From positions 281,786 through 345,785 of the forward strand of contig NZ_HG315687.1 of NCBI RefSeq assembly GCF_000455365.1: a stretch of 64,000 bases of DNA, written 5' to 3'. The notes under the pieces are model-generated. The model ran no database searches. It saw nothing but the letters and a program-made list of their open reading frames with translations, and had not been told where the DNA came from. Position 1 is the first letter of the stretch. Each line of letters opens with the position of its first letter. This document shows positions 1 to 7,242 of this stretch, piece after piece. The position numbers were made by a program, and so were the translations under genes. This stretch comes from Halopiger djelfimassiliensis. GTDB taxonomy: Archaea; Halobacteriota; Halobacteria; Halobacteriales; Natrialbaceae.

Positions 1-91
1 CCCCCACAACGGGATTGAAACAGGATATCGTTTGCGACGAATGCTTGGCCGACCGTTATTACAGGGGACAAATCCCACGACAGGATCGACC
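1..91 (+). CRISPR. Leader-distal end of a CRISPR array with a degenerate terminal repeat
   Basis: Bases 1-21 end in GGGATTGAAAC, the 3' signature of many haloarchaeal CRISPR repeats, so the window opens inside a repeat read on the plus strand. A 33-base unique stretch (22-54) is spacer-sized. Bases 55-91 then look like a decayed repeat: from about base 74 the sequence TCCCACGACAGGATCGA matches the repeat segment CCCCACAACGGGATTGA at 13 of 17 positions. Decay of the last repeat is usual at the end away from the leader, so the array should extend to the left of the window. No cas gene lies adjacent inside the window. The rest of the array is not visible, so repeat length is unknown. Confidence 0.6.
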
Positions 92-198
92 GGTGTCCGT
101 CGCCGCTACGTTCCGTTCGGGAGTCGGTGAGTCACGATCGCTTTCGCTCGAGCGGCCTACGGACTGGACGGCCATCGGTATATTCCCCACCACTAACA

Positions 199-209
199 AT
201 AGATATAAG
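199..209 (+). promoter_or_regulatory. TATA-like box for the structured RNA candidate
   Basis: An AT-rich stretch (core GATATAA, 202-208) stands out from the GC-rich background. It lies about 25 bases before the predicted 5' end of the folded RNA at 230-234, the normal archaeal TATA-to-start spacing. Confidence 0.45.
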
Positions 210-229
210 GCAATTCATGATAACAATCA

Positions 230-326
230 AAACGGAGGCTACGCTCCACCTGCCGCAGGGGGCATGCGCCGAAATGCCCCGGGTGCTGGACCACCCGAGA
301 CGTAGCTTCCAATCCCGCGAGGGATT
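230..326 (+). ncRNA. Candidate structured non-coding RNA
   Basis: A 10-bp stem (234-243 with 301-310, one G-U pair) closes a domain that can hold three hairpins: 249-252/256-259 (loop CCG), 260-264/275-279, and 281-285/292-296. Hairpins one and two compete for base 259 if the second is drawn at 6 bp. A further hairpin, AATCCC-GCGA-GGGATT, follows at 311-326. A TATA-like box sits about 25 bases upstream. None of the reading frames here looks like protein. I do not recognise the fold as a known riboswitch, SRP, RNase P or guide RNA. It lies between the CRISPR tail and a small zinc-protein gene and could be an independent RNA or a leader. Confidence 0.45.
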
Positions 327-463
327 CGAAGCATGATTGCGTACATTCTACCGGGTAATAAACATCCCGACCGACCGACGAACCGCATCGATCGACGACT
401 GAAAAGTAGCCGCGGGTGTGGCCTGCCGGGGACCGTCGGCGGCGACCGCTCGAGGGGGTGGCG

Positions 464-634
464 ATGAGCGACGACGACCCCGACGCCGGCGCTGACGACC
501 CCGATTCGTCCTCGGCGACGCTCTGTCCGCGGTGTGGGCGGCCGATCGCGATGGTGTCGGTGACCGGACCGATCGACGCCGTCGCGTCGCCCTGTGGCTG
601 TCGGGTTCCGCCGGGCGTGCTCGAGTCCGAGTAG
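464..634 (+). CDS. Small CPxCG-type zinc protein
   Basis: A 56-residue acidic protein with an N-terminal run of Asp/Asp-Pro and one CPRCG knuckle followed about 20 residues later by CGC, so up to four cysteines could hold one zinc ion. Such short zinc-binding proteins are common in haloarchaea and mostly of unknown role. The ATG at 464 is preceded by a purine-rich GAGGGGGTGG stretch. An upstream in-frame start would add unlikely N-terminal residues. It stands alone ahead of hisI with about 230 bases between. Function is not assigned. Confidence 0.7.
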   Translation: MSDDDPDAGADDPDSSSATLCPRCGRPIAMVSVTGPIDAVASPCGCRVPPGVLESE

Positions 635-865
635 GCCGCTGCGGGCTCGAGCCGCGGCGGGAAGTCGGGGTCGCGTGGGGGTGGCGGTTTTGCGGGACCG
701 AACCTGCGGTGACTGTATCACGGTCCTCCCCGTCGCCGGTTCGGTCTGCAGTCGCGACCTCGGCCCGGAACCCGGTCTCGAGTCCGTCGCCGGCGCTGCG
801 GGGGTATCGTTCACGGCGCGAACGGCAGCAAAAGACCTATCGCCCCGACGATCATCGGTTCGGAT

Positions 866-1246
866 ATGGACGACGGCATCGCGGTCGATTTTGGCGAGGA
901 CGGACTCGTCCCCGCCGTCGCACAGGACGCCGAGACGGGCGAGGTGCTCATGCTCGCCTACGTCTCCCCCGAGGCCCTCGAGCGAACCCGCGAGACGGGG
1001 CGGGCGCACTACTACTCCCGGAGCCGTGACGAACTCTGGGAGAAAGGGGCCACGAGCGGCCACGTCCAGTCGGTCGAGGAGGTTCGCGTCGACTGCGACG
1101 CCGACACCCTCCTCTATCTGGTCGAGCAGGAGGGCGGGGCGTGTCACACCGGCCATCGGTCCTGTTTTTACCGAACGATCGAGGGTGAGACCGTCGGCGA
1201 ACGGGTGTTCGATCCCGACGCCGTTTACGGGGACGCCGAGGAGTAG
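866..1246 (+). CDS. hisI: Phosphoribosyl-AMP cyclohydrolase
   Basis: This cytosolic enzyme opens the purine ring of phosphoribosyl-AMP in the third step of histidine biosynthesis. The 126-residue protein has the family length. The metal-binding DCDAD segment is at residues 76-80 and the zinc motif CHTGHRSC at 93-100, and the N-terminal region carries [15 protein letters not shown]. There is no fused HisE pyrophosphohydrolase domain, as usual in archaea. It is followed after 7 bases by the coiled-coil gene at 1254, so the two are probably co-transcribed. hisA and hisB lie elsewhere in the window, fitting the scattered his genes of haloarchaea. Confidence 0.95.
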   Translation: MDDGIAVDFGEDGLVPAVAQDAETGEVLMLAYVSPEALERTRETGRAHYYSRSRDELWEKGATSGHVQSVEEVRVDCDADTLLYLVEQEGGACHTGHRSCFYRTIEGETVGERVFDPDAVYGDAEE

Positions 1247-1253
1247 TTGCGTC

Positions 1254-2405
1254 ATGAGCGAACGCGTCCACCGAGCCGACGACGCGGAGCCGACGCCGCT
1301 CGAGGAACTCGAGGCGGCCCGCGAACGGTACGACAACGCCGAGCAACGCATCGAGAATCAGGGAGGCGAGGCGGTCTTCGAGGCCGCCGACGCCTACCGC
1401 GACGCGGTGGAGTTGCTCGAGGACTACGTCGACCGCGCGACGGGGACCGGGCGGGAGAACTTCAAGGCCTACGTCGAACTCGAGGGGCAGTTCGCCACGC
1501 TGGTCGAGGACCTGCCCGACGATCTGAAGGGCCGGGAGGCCTTCGAGGACGCTCTCGAGGCGATCGACAAGCGCCGGCTCAGCGAGTCCGATTTCGAGAA
1601 CGCACGTGCGGCTCTCGAGCCGGCCGCCGAGTACGCCGAGTTGCTCGACGAGCGGGAGGCGGCCCGCGAGGGCCTCGCCGCAGCCCGGAAGGCCGCCGCC
1701 CGGCGGTTTCGGGAGATCGACGACGAGATCGACGACCACGAGCGGCTGCTCGAACTCGGAGACGCCGACCTCGACGCGCCCGTCGAGCGCCTTCGCGACC
1801 CGATCGCGGCGTACAACGACGCGATCCGCGAGGCGTTCGAGCAGTACCGCCTCGAGACCGCTGCCCGCGAGGTGTTCGCCCTCCTCGAGCGCAGCGCGTG
1901 GTATCCGTTCGTCGAGTACGAGCGCCCGCCGGACGACCTGCGCGAGTACGTGACCACGAGTCCCGACGGCACCTACACCGTTCCCGAGTTGCTCGAGTAC
2001 GCCGACTACTCGCGGTCGAAACTCGAGCACTACGTGGAGGACGCGGACGTGCTCAAACGCCGGGTGGCGACACAGCAGACGTTTCTCGCCGGGATCGACG
2101 CCGAGCCGCTGATGATCGAGTGGCCGCCGGGTCCCGCGGGCGTCCTCCGGCGGCGAACACGGGAGTATCGCCCGTTCGTCGCCCGCGTGGCCGACGAGTC
2201 GGTCGTCGAACGCCTGCGGACGGTGCGTCGTCTCGCGACCGACTCCGAGTACGACCGGCTCCAGACCGCGGCGCGGGCGGTCGCCCGGCTGACCCCCGAG
2301 GAGCGCGAGCGGCTGGCCGACGGCCGGGTCGCGGACGAACTCGAGGCGCTCCGGGAGGAACGGGCGGCGCTGGAGGCGGCGCTCGAGGTCGACGATCCGG
2401 TCTGA
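1254..2405 (+). CDS. Conserved haloarchaeal coiled-coil protein
   Basis: A 383-residue, highly charged, soluble protein. Long Glu/Arg/Ala heptad stretches predict coiled coils at roughly residues 15-60, 110-190 and 340-380, and there is no signal peptide or membrane segment. A central aromatic patch (AWYPFVEYERPPDDL, near residue 213) and a later WPPGPAG motif break the helices. The ATG at 1254 is chosen because it directly follows the hisI stop; the open frame continues upstream only as a shadow through hisI. The organisation resembles conserved haloarchaeal proteins of unknown function, perhaps structural or chromosome-associated. I cannot name a function. Confidence 0.8.
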   Translation: MSERVHRADDAEPTPLEELEAARERYDNAEQRIENQGGEAVFEAADAYRDAVELLEDYVDRATGTGRENFKAYVELEGQFATLVEDLPDDLKGREAFEDALEAIDKRRLSESDFENARAALEPAAEYAELLDEREAAREGLAAARKAAARRFREIDDEIDDHERLLELGDADLDAPVERLRDPIAAYNDAIREAFEQYRLETAAREVFALLERSAWYPFVEYERPPDDLREYVTTSPDGTYTVPELLEYADYSRSKLEHYVEDADVLKRRVATQQTFLAGIDAEPLMIEWPPGPAGVLRRRTREYRPFVARVADESVVERLRTVRRLATDSEYDRLQTAARAVARLTPEERERLADGRVADELEALREERAALEAALEVDDPV

Positions 2406-2430
2406 TTCGGGCCGGGTCGTCTCGAGCGGG

Positions 2431-2583
2431 TCACTCGCGGTCGTTCGGCTCGGGGAGGACGAGCCAGACGAGCGCCAGTCCCAAAATTGCGACGAGCGGG
2501 CCGAGAAACACGATCGCCGGAAGGAATCCGGCGTAGGCTGCCATCCGGACGTGGTCGGACCAGTGTGTGTCTGATTCGTTCAT
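2431..2583 (-). CDS. Small membrane protein (50 residues)
   Basis: Short frame reading MNESDTHWSDHVRMAAYAGF, then a hydrophobic segment of about 25 residues (FLPAIVFLGPLVAILGLALV), and ending in PEPNDRE. It predicts one or two short transmembrane helices with a charged N terminus. It lies 38 bases downstream of the HTH regulator on the same strand, so it may be the last gene of that operon. Stop TGA at 2431-2433. No function is assigned; short size keeps confidence moderate. Confidence 0.6.
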   Translation of the reverse strand: MNESDTHWSDHVRMAAYAGFLPAIVFLGPLVAILGLALVWLVLPEPNDRE

Positions 2584-2621
2584 GGGTTCGTGTTACTGTG
2601 TTCGGCGATGCAGTCCTTGGA

Positions 2622-2837
2622 TCACTCCTCGGTCGCCGGCGACTCCGTCGCCGGTTCGAAGATATCTTCGATCGCACACTCGAAGTACGCCGCGAGTTCG
2701 AACGCGAGCTCGAGTGAGGGATCGTACCGTTCGCGCTCGATGGCGTTGATCGTCTGGCGGGTCACGCCGACGGCCTCGGCCAGGTCAGCCTGACTCAGGT
2801 CGGCCCGCTCGCGGCGCTTGCGCAGGTCGTTGTTCAT
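2622..2837 (-). CDS. XRE-family HTH transcriptional regulator
   Basis: A 71-residue single-domain DNA-binding protein. The helix-turn-helix core is DLSQADLAEAVGVTRQTINAIERERYDPSLEL (given here as adjoining parts: DLSQADLAEAVGVTRQTIN, then AIERERYDPS). It is followed by LAFELAAYFECAIEDIF, typical of short Cro/CI-type regulators such as YozG-like proteins. Its start overlaps the end of the upstream membrane gene by 4 bases (ATGA), indicating translational coupling. Such regulator and DUF2178 pairs are common in archaea and bacteria, and the regulator is likely to control its own operon. Confidence 0.9.
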   Translation of the reverse strand: MNNDLRKRRERADLSQADLAEAVGVTRQTINAIERERYDPSLELAFELAAYFECAIEDIFEPATESPATEE

Positions 2838-3247
2838 CGTCTCGCGCGCAGTCGGACGTAGGTGTCGGTACTCCCCCAGAACAGCCAGAACGCACACCAG
2901 GCCCAGAAGACCGCGAGCAGTTCCGGTCGCCAGGTAAACCGGCCGAGAAACGAGAGGATCCACAGCGAGACGAAGGCGGCGAACCCGCCGAACCCGAGCA
3001 CCGACAGGACGAGTTCGTTCGCGCGAGCGGCCAGTTCGTCGTCGCGCTCGTCGTAGACCGGTCTCGAGGTCAGGGAGGGAATCGCCGCGCCGAGGGCGAA
3101 CCCGCCGACGTAGGCTCCGAGACCGATCACCGGTCGGCCGAAGACGAGACCGACCACCAGTGCGACGATGCCGATACCGTAGCTTGCGTTCGAGGCGGTT
3201 CGGGAGGTTTTCGGACTGCATTCGGCGGTTGTATTGGGTGTTGTCAT
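2834..3247 (-). CDS. DUF2178-type integral membrane protein
   Basis: A 137-residue protein with four predicted transmembrane helices, in two pairs split by a charged segment (YDERDDELAARANELVLSVL). The conserved ERDE-like motif followed by a helix matches DUF2178 membrane proteins, which usually sit beside a small XRE regulator, as here. Function is unknown; the pairing suggests the regulator senses or controls this protein. It is the first gene of the operon, and its promoter carries an imperfect palindrome. Confidence 0.75.
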   Translation of the reverse strand: MTTPNTTAECSPKTSRTASNASYGIGIVALVVGLVFGRPVIGLGAYVGGFALGAAIPSLTSRPVYDERDDELAARANELVLSVLGFGGFAAFVSLWILSFLGRFTWRPELLAVFWAWCAFWLFWGSTDTYVRLRARR

Positions 3248-3269
3248 GGGTGTTCGGGCAGGGGACTGT

Positions 3270-3304
3270 GTGTCAAGTTTCCTTTACACTGGCCCATAAA
3301 ACTA
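3270..3304 (-). promoter_or_regulatory. Promoter and putative operator of the DUF2178/HTH operon
   Basis: On the minus strand a TTTTAT box (about 3297-3303) precedes an imperfect palindrome at 3270-3289 (GTGTCAA-N6-TTTACAC, six of seven arm positions paired). The palindrome sits where transcription should start, 23 bases before the first codon of the membrane gene. It fits autorepression by the operon's HTH protein, but this is inferred from position and symmetry only. Confidence 0.4.
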
Positions 3305-3448
3305 GCTCTCGATTCGCCACCCGGACGCCGACCGAAATAATTACTGTGCTACACTAACATCGCGAAAGCAGTAAATGAGGCCGCAACCAGTCGGACCGTG
3401 GCGGGTCGCTGTTCGGCCACGGTCGTGGGGTGGACGGGGGTGTGACGG

Positions 3449-5236
3449 ATGAAGGAGTCGGTGCTGCTCGTCGCGGCCGTCGCGCTCGGCTATACGCTCG
3501 TCACGATGGTACTCGATTCGCGGGACCTGTTTCCCGCGTGGGTCGACGTGACCGGCCCGGTGACGACCTTCGAGACCCGCACGGTCCCCGATCCGCTCGA
3601 GCGACTCGCGGGTCGCCGCCGGTGCTGGCGGCGGGTGGCGAACGTCGGCGTCGTCGTCTCGTACGTGCTGCTCGCCGTGTCGCTAGTGCTCGTCGTTCTC
3701 GCCGCCTACGCGGCGGTCACCCGGGACGCGGCAAGCGAGGTCAACCGGCCGCGAAACGTCCTGGTGGTTCCAGGTGTCAACGACTTTCTGCCGCTTGCGG
3801 CCGCGCCGGAGATCGTCGTCGCCCTGTTCGTCGGCATCGTCGTCCACGAACTCGGGCACGGCCTCCTCGCTCGCGTCGAGTCCGTCGACATCCGTTCGAT
3901 GGGTCTGATCGTGCTCGCGCTCCTTCCCTTCGGCGCGTACGTGGACATGGACGGCGAGGAACGGGGCGCATCGCCGGCCGCCCGGAGCCGGATCTACGCC
4001 GCCGGAGTGACGAGCAACCTCGTCGTGGCGCTTGGCTGTCTGTTCCTGTTGGGAACGATCGTCACCACGTCCATCGCCGTCGTTCCGGGGCTGGCCGTCG
4101 GCGGCGTCGTCCCGGGATCGCCCGCCGACGATGCCGGCCTCGAGCGCGGCGACGTCCTCACGGCCGTGAACGGAACGCCGATCGAGGACGACGACGACCT
4201 CGCGGCCGCGCTCGAGGCCGGCGGCCGAACCGTCGAGGTCGACAGAGCCGACGGCGAGTCGGTGACGGTCAACCGATCCGTCGTCGTGATGAGAGCGGCG
4301 GGAGCGGGACCCAACGAGTTCGATCCGGGAACCGAAATCGCGGCGGTCGACGGACGGGCGGTCCATTCGGTTTCGGGGCTCGAACGCGAACTCGAGTCCC
4401 GTTCCGATCCCGTCGTCCCGGTGACCGTCCGGACGCCTGACGGCGACGGCGACACGCGGGAACGCAACGCGACGCTCGTCGCGGGTGCGTTCGTCGACGC
4501 CGTCGTGGCGGACGGGCCGCTCGCGGACGCCGGCGCGCCGGCGGACCGGCCGGTCGTCGTCACCCGGATCGGCGACGAACCGGTCAGAAGCACCGAGGAC
4601 CTGCTCGCGGCCGTTTCGGACGTCCAGCCGGGTGAAACGGTTTCAGTTGCCCTGTACGACGGCGGCGGTCTCGAGACGTATCAGGTGACGTTCGGCGAGT
4701 CCGAAACCGGCGGGGCGTATCTCGGCGTGTCGCTACAGCGCGGCGTCGGCGGGCTCTCCCTCACAGACTTCGGCGTCGGCGCGTATCCGGCGGCCGACCA
4801 CCTCGCGGTGGTCGGCGGCGATGGGTCGGTCCCCGTCACGAACACGCCGCTCGACCGGGTTTTCGGCCCGCTGGTGCTCCCGTTCGCGGGAATGATCGGC
4901 CTCTTCACCGAGAACTTCGGCGGGTTCGTCGGCGAGGTCGTGAACTTCTATACGGTAACTGGACCGCTCTCGGCCGTCGGCGGCGGCGTGTTCGTCGCCG
5001 CGACCGTCCTCTTCTGGACGGGGTGGCTCAGCTTCCTGGTCGGCGTCTTCAACTGTTTGCCGGTCTATCCGCTCGACGGCGGCCGATTGCTCCGGACGGC
5101 CACCGACGCGGTCGTCTCGCGGTCGTCGCTGTCGGCCGACCCGGCCGCAACGGGTCGGCTCGTCGCGGCGGCGGTCGGCGGCATCGTCGCCTTCTCGGTA
5201 GGGCTGGTGGTGCTCGGGCCGCTCGTGTTCAGCTGA
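3449..5236 (+). CDS. Site-2 protease-like zinc metalloprotease (M50) with PDZ domains
   Basis: Intramembrane protease that would cut membrane-bound substrates within or near the bilayer. The 595-residue protein has N-terminal membrane helices, the zinc motif HELGH at residues 133-137 in a hydrophobic helix, and the third ligand motif in PVYPLDGGR near 538-546. Between them lies an extracytoplasmic insert with one clear PDZ domain (GGVVPGSPADDAGLERGDVL) and two further PDZ-like repeats (VDGRAVHSVSGLERELES; ITRIGDEPVRSTEDLL-like), making this longer than minimal S2P proteins. The ATG at 3449 opens the first helix. No anti-sigma partner is expected in archaea and the substrate is unknown. It stands alone between divergent and downstream genes. 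Confidence 0.9.
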   Translation: MKESVLLVAAVALGYTLVTMVLDSRDLFPAWVDVTGPVTTFETRTVPDPLERLAGRRRCWRRVANVGVVVSYVLLAVSLVLVVLAAYAAVTRDAASEVNRPRNVLVVPGVNDFLPLAAAPEIVVALFVGIVVHELGHGLLARVESVDIRSMGLIVLALLPFGAYVDMDGEERGASPAARSRIYAAGVTSNLVVALGCLFLLGTIVTTSIAVVPGLAVGGVVPGSPADDAGLERGDVLTAVNGTPIEDDDDLAAALEAGGRTVEVDRADGESVTVNRSVVVMRAAGAGPNEFDPGTEIAAVDGRAVHSVSGLERELESRSDPVVPVTVRTPDGDGDTRERNATLVAGAFVDAVVADGPLADAGAPADRPVVVTRIGDEPVRSTEDLLAAVSDVQPGETVSVALYDGGGLETYQVTFGESETGGAYLGVSLQRGVGGLSLTDFGVGAYPAADHLAVVGGDGSVPVTNTPLDRVFGPLVLPFAGMIGLFTENFGGFVGEVVNFYTVTGPLSAVGGGVFVAATVLFWTGWLSFLVGVFNCLPVYPLDGGRLLRTATDAVVSRSSLSADPAATGRLVAAAVGGIVAFSVGLVVLGPLVFS

Positions 5237-5290
5237 CGCCGGCGACTCGAGCGCCGGGGAGCTTTCCCCCTCGCGCCCGAACCCACGGCT

Positions 5291-5692
5291 ATGACGCGCC
5301 AGTTACTCGTTCCGATGGACGACTCCGAACCCGCACGTGCGGCCCTCGAGCACGCCCTGTCGGTGTTTCCCGACGCCGAGGTGACGGTGGTGCACGCTGT
5401 CGACGACCTCGAGGCGGGGTACGGCGGCGGCCCGGAACCGGGAGCCGACGGAACCACGCCGGCGTTCTTCGCGGACGTCCACGACATCGCCGCCGACCAC
5501 GATCGGACCGTCGAGACGACCGTCATCGAGGGCACGTCCGCGGACGCGATCCTCGAGTACGCCCGGCGGGAGGGTATCGATCAGATCGTCATGGGCAGCG
5601 AGGGTCGATCGGGCGTTTCGCGGATGCTGCTTGGCAGCGTTGCGGAGGCGGTCGCACGTCGCTCGTCGGTACCGGTGACGATCGTCCCGTGA
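5291..5692 (+). CDS. Universal stress protein, UspA family
   Basis: A 133-residue cytosolic single-domain Usp protein. It opens with the typical strand ILVPMDDS-like sequence (QLLVPMDDSEPARAALEHAL) and ends with the nucleotide-binding motif MGSEGRSGVSRMLLGSVAEAV followed by SSVPVTIV, matching the G-2x-G-9x-G(S/T) ATP-binding pattern. Haloarchaea carry many such genes, and the individual roles are mostly unknown. It lies 54 bases after the protease gene on the same strand, with its own spacing, so it is likely a separate unit. Confidence 0.92.
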   Translation: MTRQLLVPMDDSEPARAALEHALSVFPDAEVTVVHAVDDLEAGYGGGPEPGADGTTPAFFADVHDIAADHDRTVETTVIEGTSADAILEYARREGIDQIVMGSEGRSGVSRMLLGSVAEAVARRSSVPVTIVP

Positions 5693-5815
5693 GGGCGTCT
5701 CCCGCGCCCGAGACCGAACGGTTCCGGTTCGTCCGCAAACGAGGTTCCGACTGGCCGATCGAATCGCCTCGTTCTTTTCCCCCAAACACTTATTAGTATA
5801 CTAACTAGTTCTCGT

Positions 5816-6592
5816 ATGAAACGGCGAGCGCTACTCGCTGGAAGTAGTCTCTCGGTTACGTCTCTCAGTTGCGGCTGTACGTCACTCGTCTCGGATCGAG
5901 AGGACGAGGACGGATCGACGTCCCCGGATGCGGAACCCGTACGCGTGAATTCGGACGAGCGGGACTATTACGATCAGTTCATCTGTACGCCGGCAGAAAC
6001 GGACGCGTCGGTCGAGACGCGTGGCGACGAAACGGTTCCTGAACACGGGTTTTACTACGACGAGAACGGCGGGAGTTACGGCGTTCGAGGGACGCTCGAG
6101 ACCGACGGGTATCGACAAATCGAGGTGACGTTTTTCTCGGGGTCGACGGAACTGGCGACCGCCACGGACACCGTGTATCAACCGCGGGAGAACACGACGT
6201 ATCGGTTCGCGGCCACCGACTCCACGGCGGATCCGACGGCGATCGACCGCTACGAGATACAGTTATCCGCGGCCCAAAACGGGGGGATGACCGCGGTCTC
6301 CTCCGAGAGGGTCGCGCTGGTAACCAGTTCGTGGACAGTGATCGCACAGGAGGGCGGGACGGATGTCTACGGAACGGAGGTGACGATCGACAACAAAAAA
6401 GAAGCGTCCTCGATTTACGCACAACTGAATCTGTACAGCGGCCCAACCACAGTCCTCCAAAGCACGGAACGATCGGTCGGCGGTGCGGAACCCGGGAAAC
6501 GATATACGTTCACGTATCAATACCCCGACTGTGACCCGGTAGCGGCCGAAATCACTGCAATCGACGTGACGATCTTCGGGTTGCGGGAGTAG
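5816..6592 (+). CDS. Predicted exported lipoprotein of unknown function
   Basis: A 258-residue protein with an N-terminal KRRALLAG twin-arginine-like signal and a lipobox near LSCGC (residues 18-21), so it is probably anchored to the outer face of the membrane by a lipidated cysteine. The mature part is acidic and beta-rich, with two similar halves (repeated VTFFSGSTELATATD-like and LNLYSGPTTVLQSTE-like segments). This suggests tandem immunoglobulin-like or FxLYD-type domains. A TATA-like box (5788-5796) sits 27 bases before the ATG, so the transcript is probably leaderless. No partner gene is evident. Confidence 0.75.
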   Translation: MKRRALLAGSSLSVTSLSCGCTSLVSDREDEDGSTSPDAEPVRVNSDERDYYDQFICTPAETDASVETRGDETVPEHGFYYDENGGSYGVRGTLETDGYRQIEVTFFSGSTELATATDTVYQPRENTTYRFAATDSTADPTAIDRYEIQLSAAQNGGMTAVSSERVALVTSSWTVIAQEGGTDVYGTEVTIDNKKEASSIYAQLNLYSGPTTVLQSTERSVGGAEPGKRYTFTYQYPDCDPVAAEITAIDVTIFGLRE

Positions 6593-6683
6593 GACCGAAC
6601 CAACCGTTCGAAGCCAGAACTCCCGTCTCCCGGTCACGGCGGGAATCACCGCCGTTTTCCGCTCGAGTTGCGAAAAGCCGGTC

Positions 6684-7193
6684 ATGGACGACCGGACGGG
6701 GACGACGATCCACACGGGGCTTTTGCTCTCGACCACGGCGGCGGTGGCGTGGCTGTCGGGGCTACCGATGCTGTTTCCCAGTCTAGGGCCGTCCGCGTTC
6801 GTGCTCGCGCTGTTTCAGGACAGCGACGCGACCGCGCCCCGGCGGGTGATCGGCGGCCACGCCATCGGCGTCGCCGCCGGCTTGCTGGCGTACCACCTGC
6901 TCGCGGCCGGCATTTCTATGACGAACTCGCCCGCGCCGGGATCGATCGCCGGGCTTCGCCTCGCCGTCAGTGCCGTGCTCGCGACCACGCTGACCGCCGG
7001 GGGAATGCTCGCGACCGGCACCCGCCATCCGCCCGCCTGCGCGACGACGCTGATCGTCTCGCTCGGCCTCCTCTCGACGCCTCTCGAGGGCGCGCTGATC
7101 GTCCTCGCGGTCGTCGTCCTCGTCGTCGCACACCGGCTGTTGCTCGCGACCGAACGGGCGGGCGCGAGATACGGCGAGAAGTTGCGGTCGTAA
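6684..7193 (+). CDS. HPP family integral membrane protein
   Basis: A 169-residue protein with about four to five transmembrane helices. It carries the family motifs PSLGPSAFVL near the N terminus and GTRHPPACATTLIVSLG in the middle, the HPP signature. HPP proteins are implicated in nitrite transport in plants and cyanobacteria; whether that holds in haloarchaea is not known. It is the last plus-strand gene before the convergent beta-propeller gene, and no nitrogen-metabolism gene is adjacent. Confidence 0.88.
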   Translation: MDDRTGTTIHTGLLLSTTAAVAWLSGLPMLFPSLGPSAFVLALFQDSDATAPRRVIGGHAIGVAAGLLAYHLLAAGISMTNSPAPGSIAGLRLAVSAVLATTLTAGGMLATGTRHPPACATTLIVSLGLLSTPLEGALIVLAVVVLVVAHRLLLATERAGARYGEKLRS

Positions 7194-7242
7194 GCCGTCC
7201 GGTGGAGCGCCCGGGTGCCCGTGCGGTAGCGCGTCCGCGAGA

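Noticed and set aside
239-1351. 370-residue minus-strand frame opposite hisI and the first structured RNA
   Set aside because: Antisense to hisI, low-complexity Arg/Gly composition and no family resemblance.
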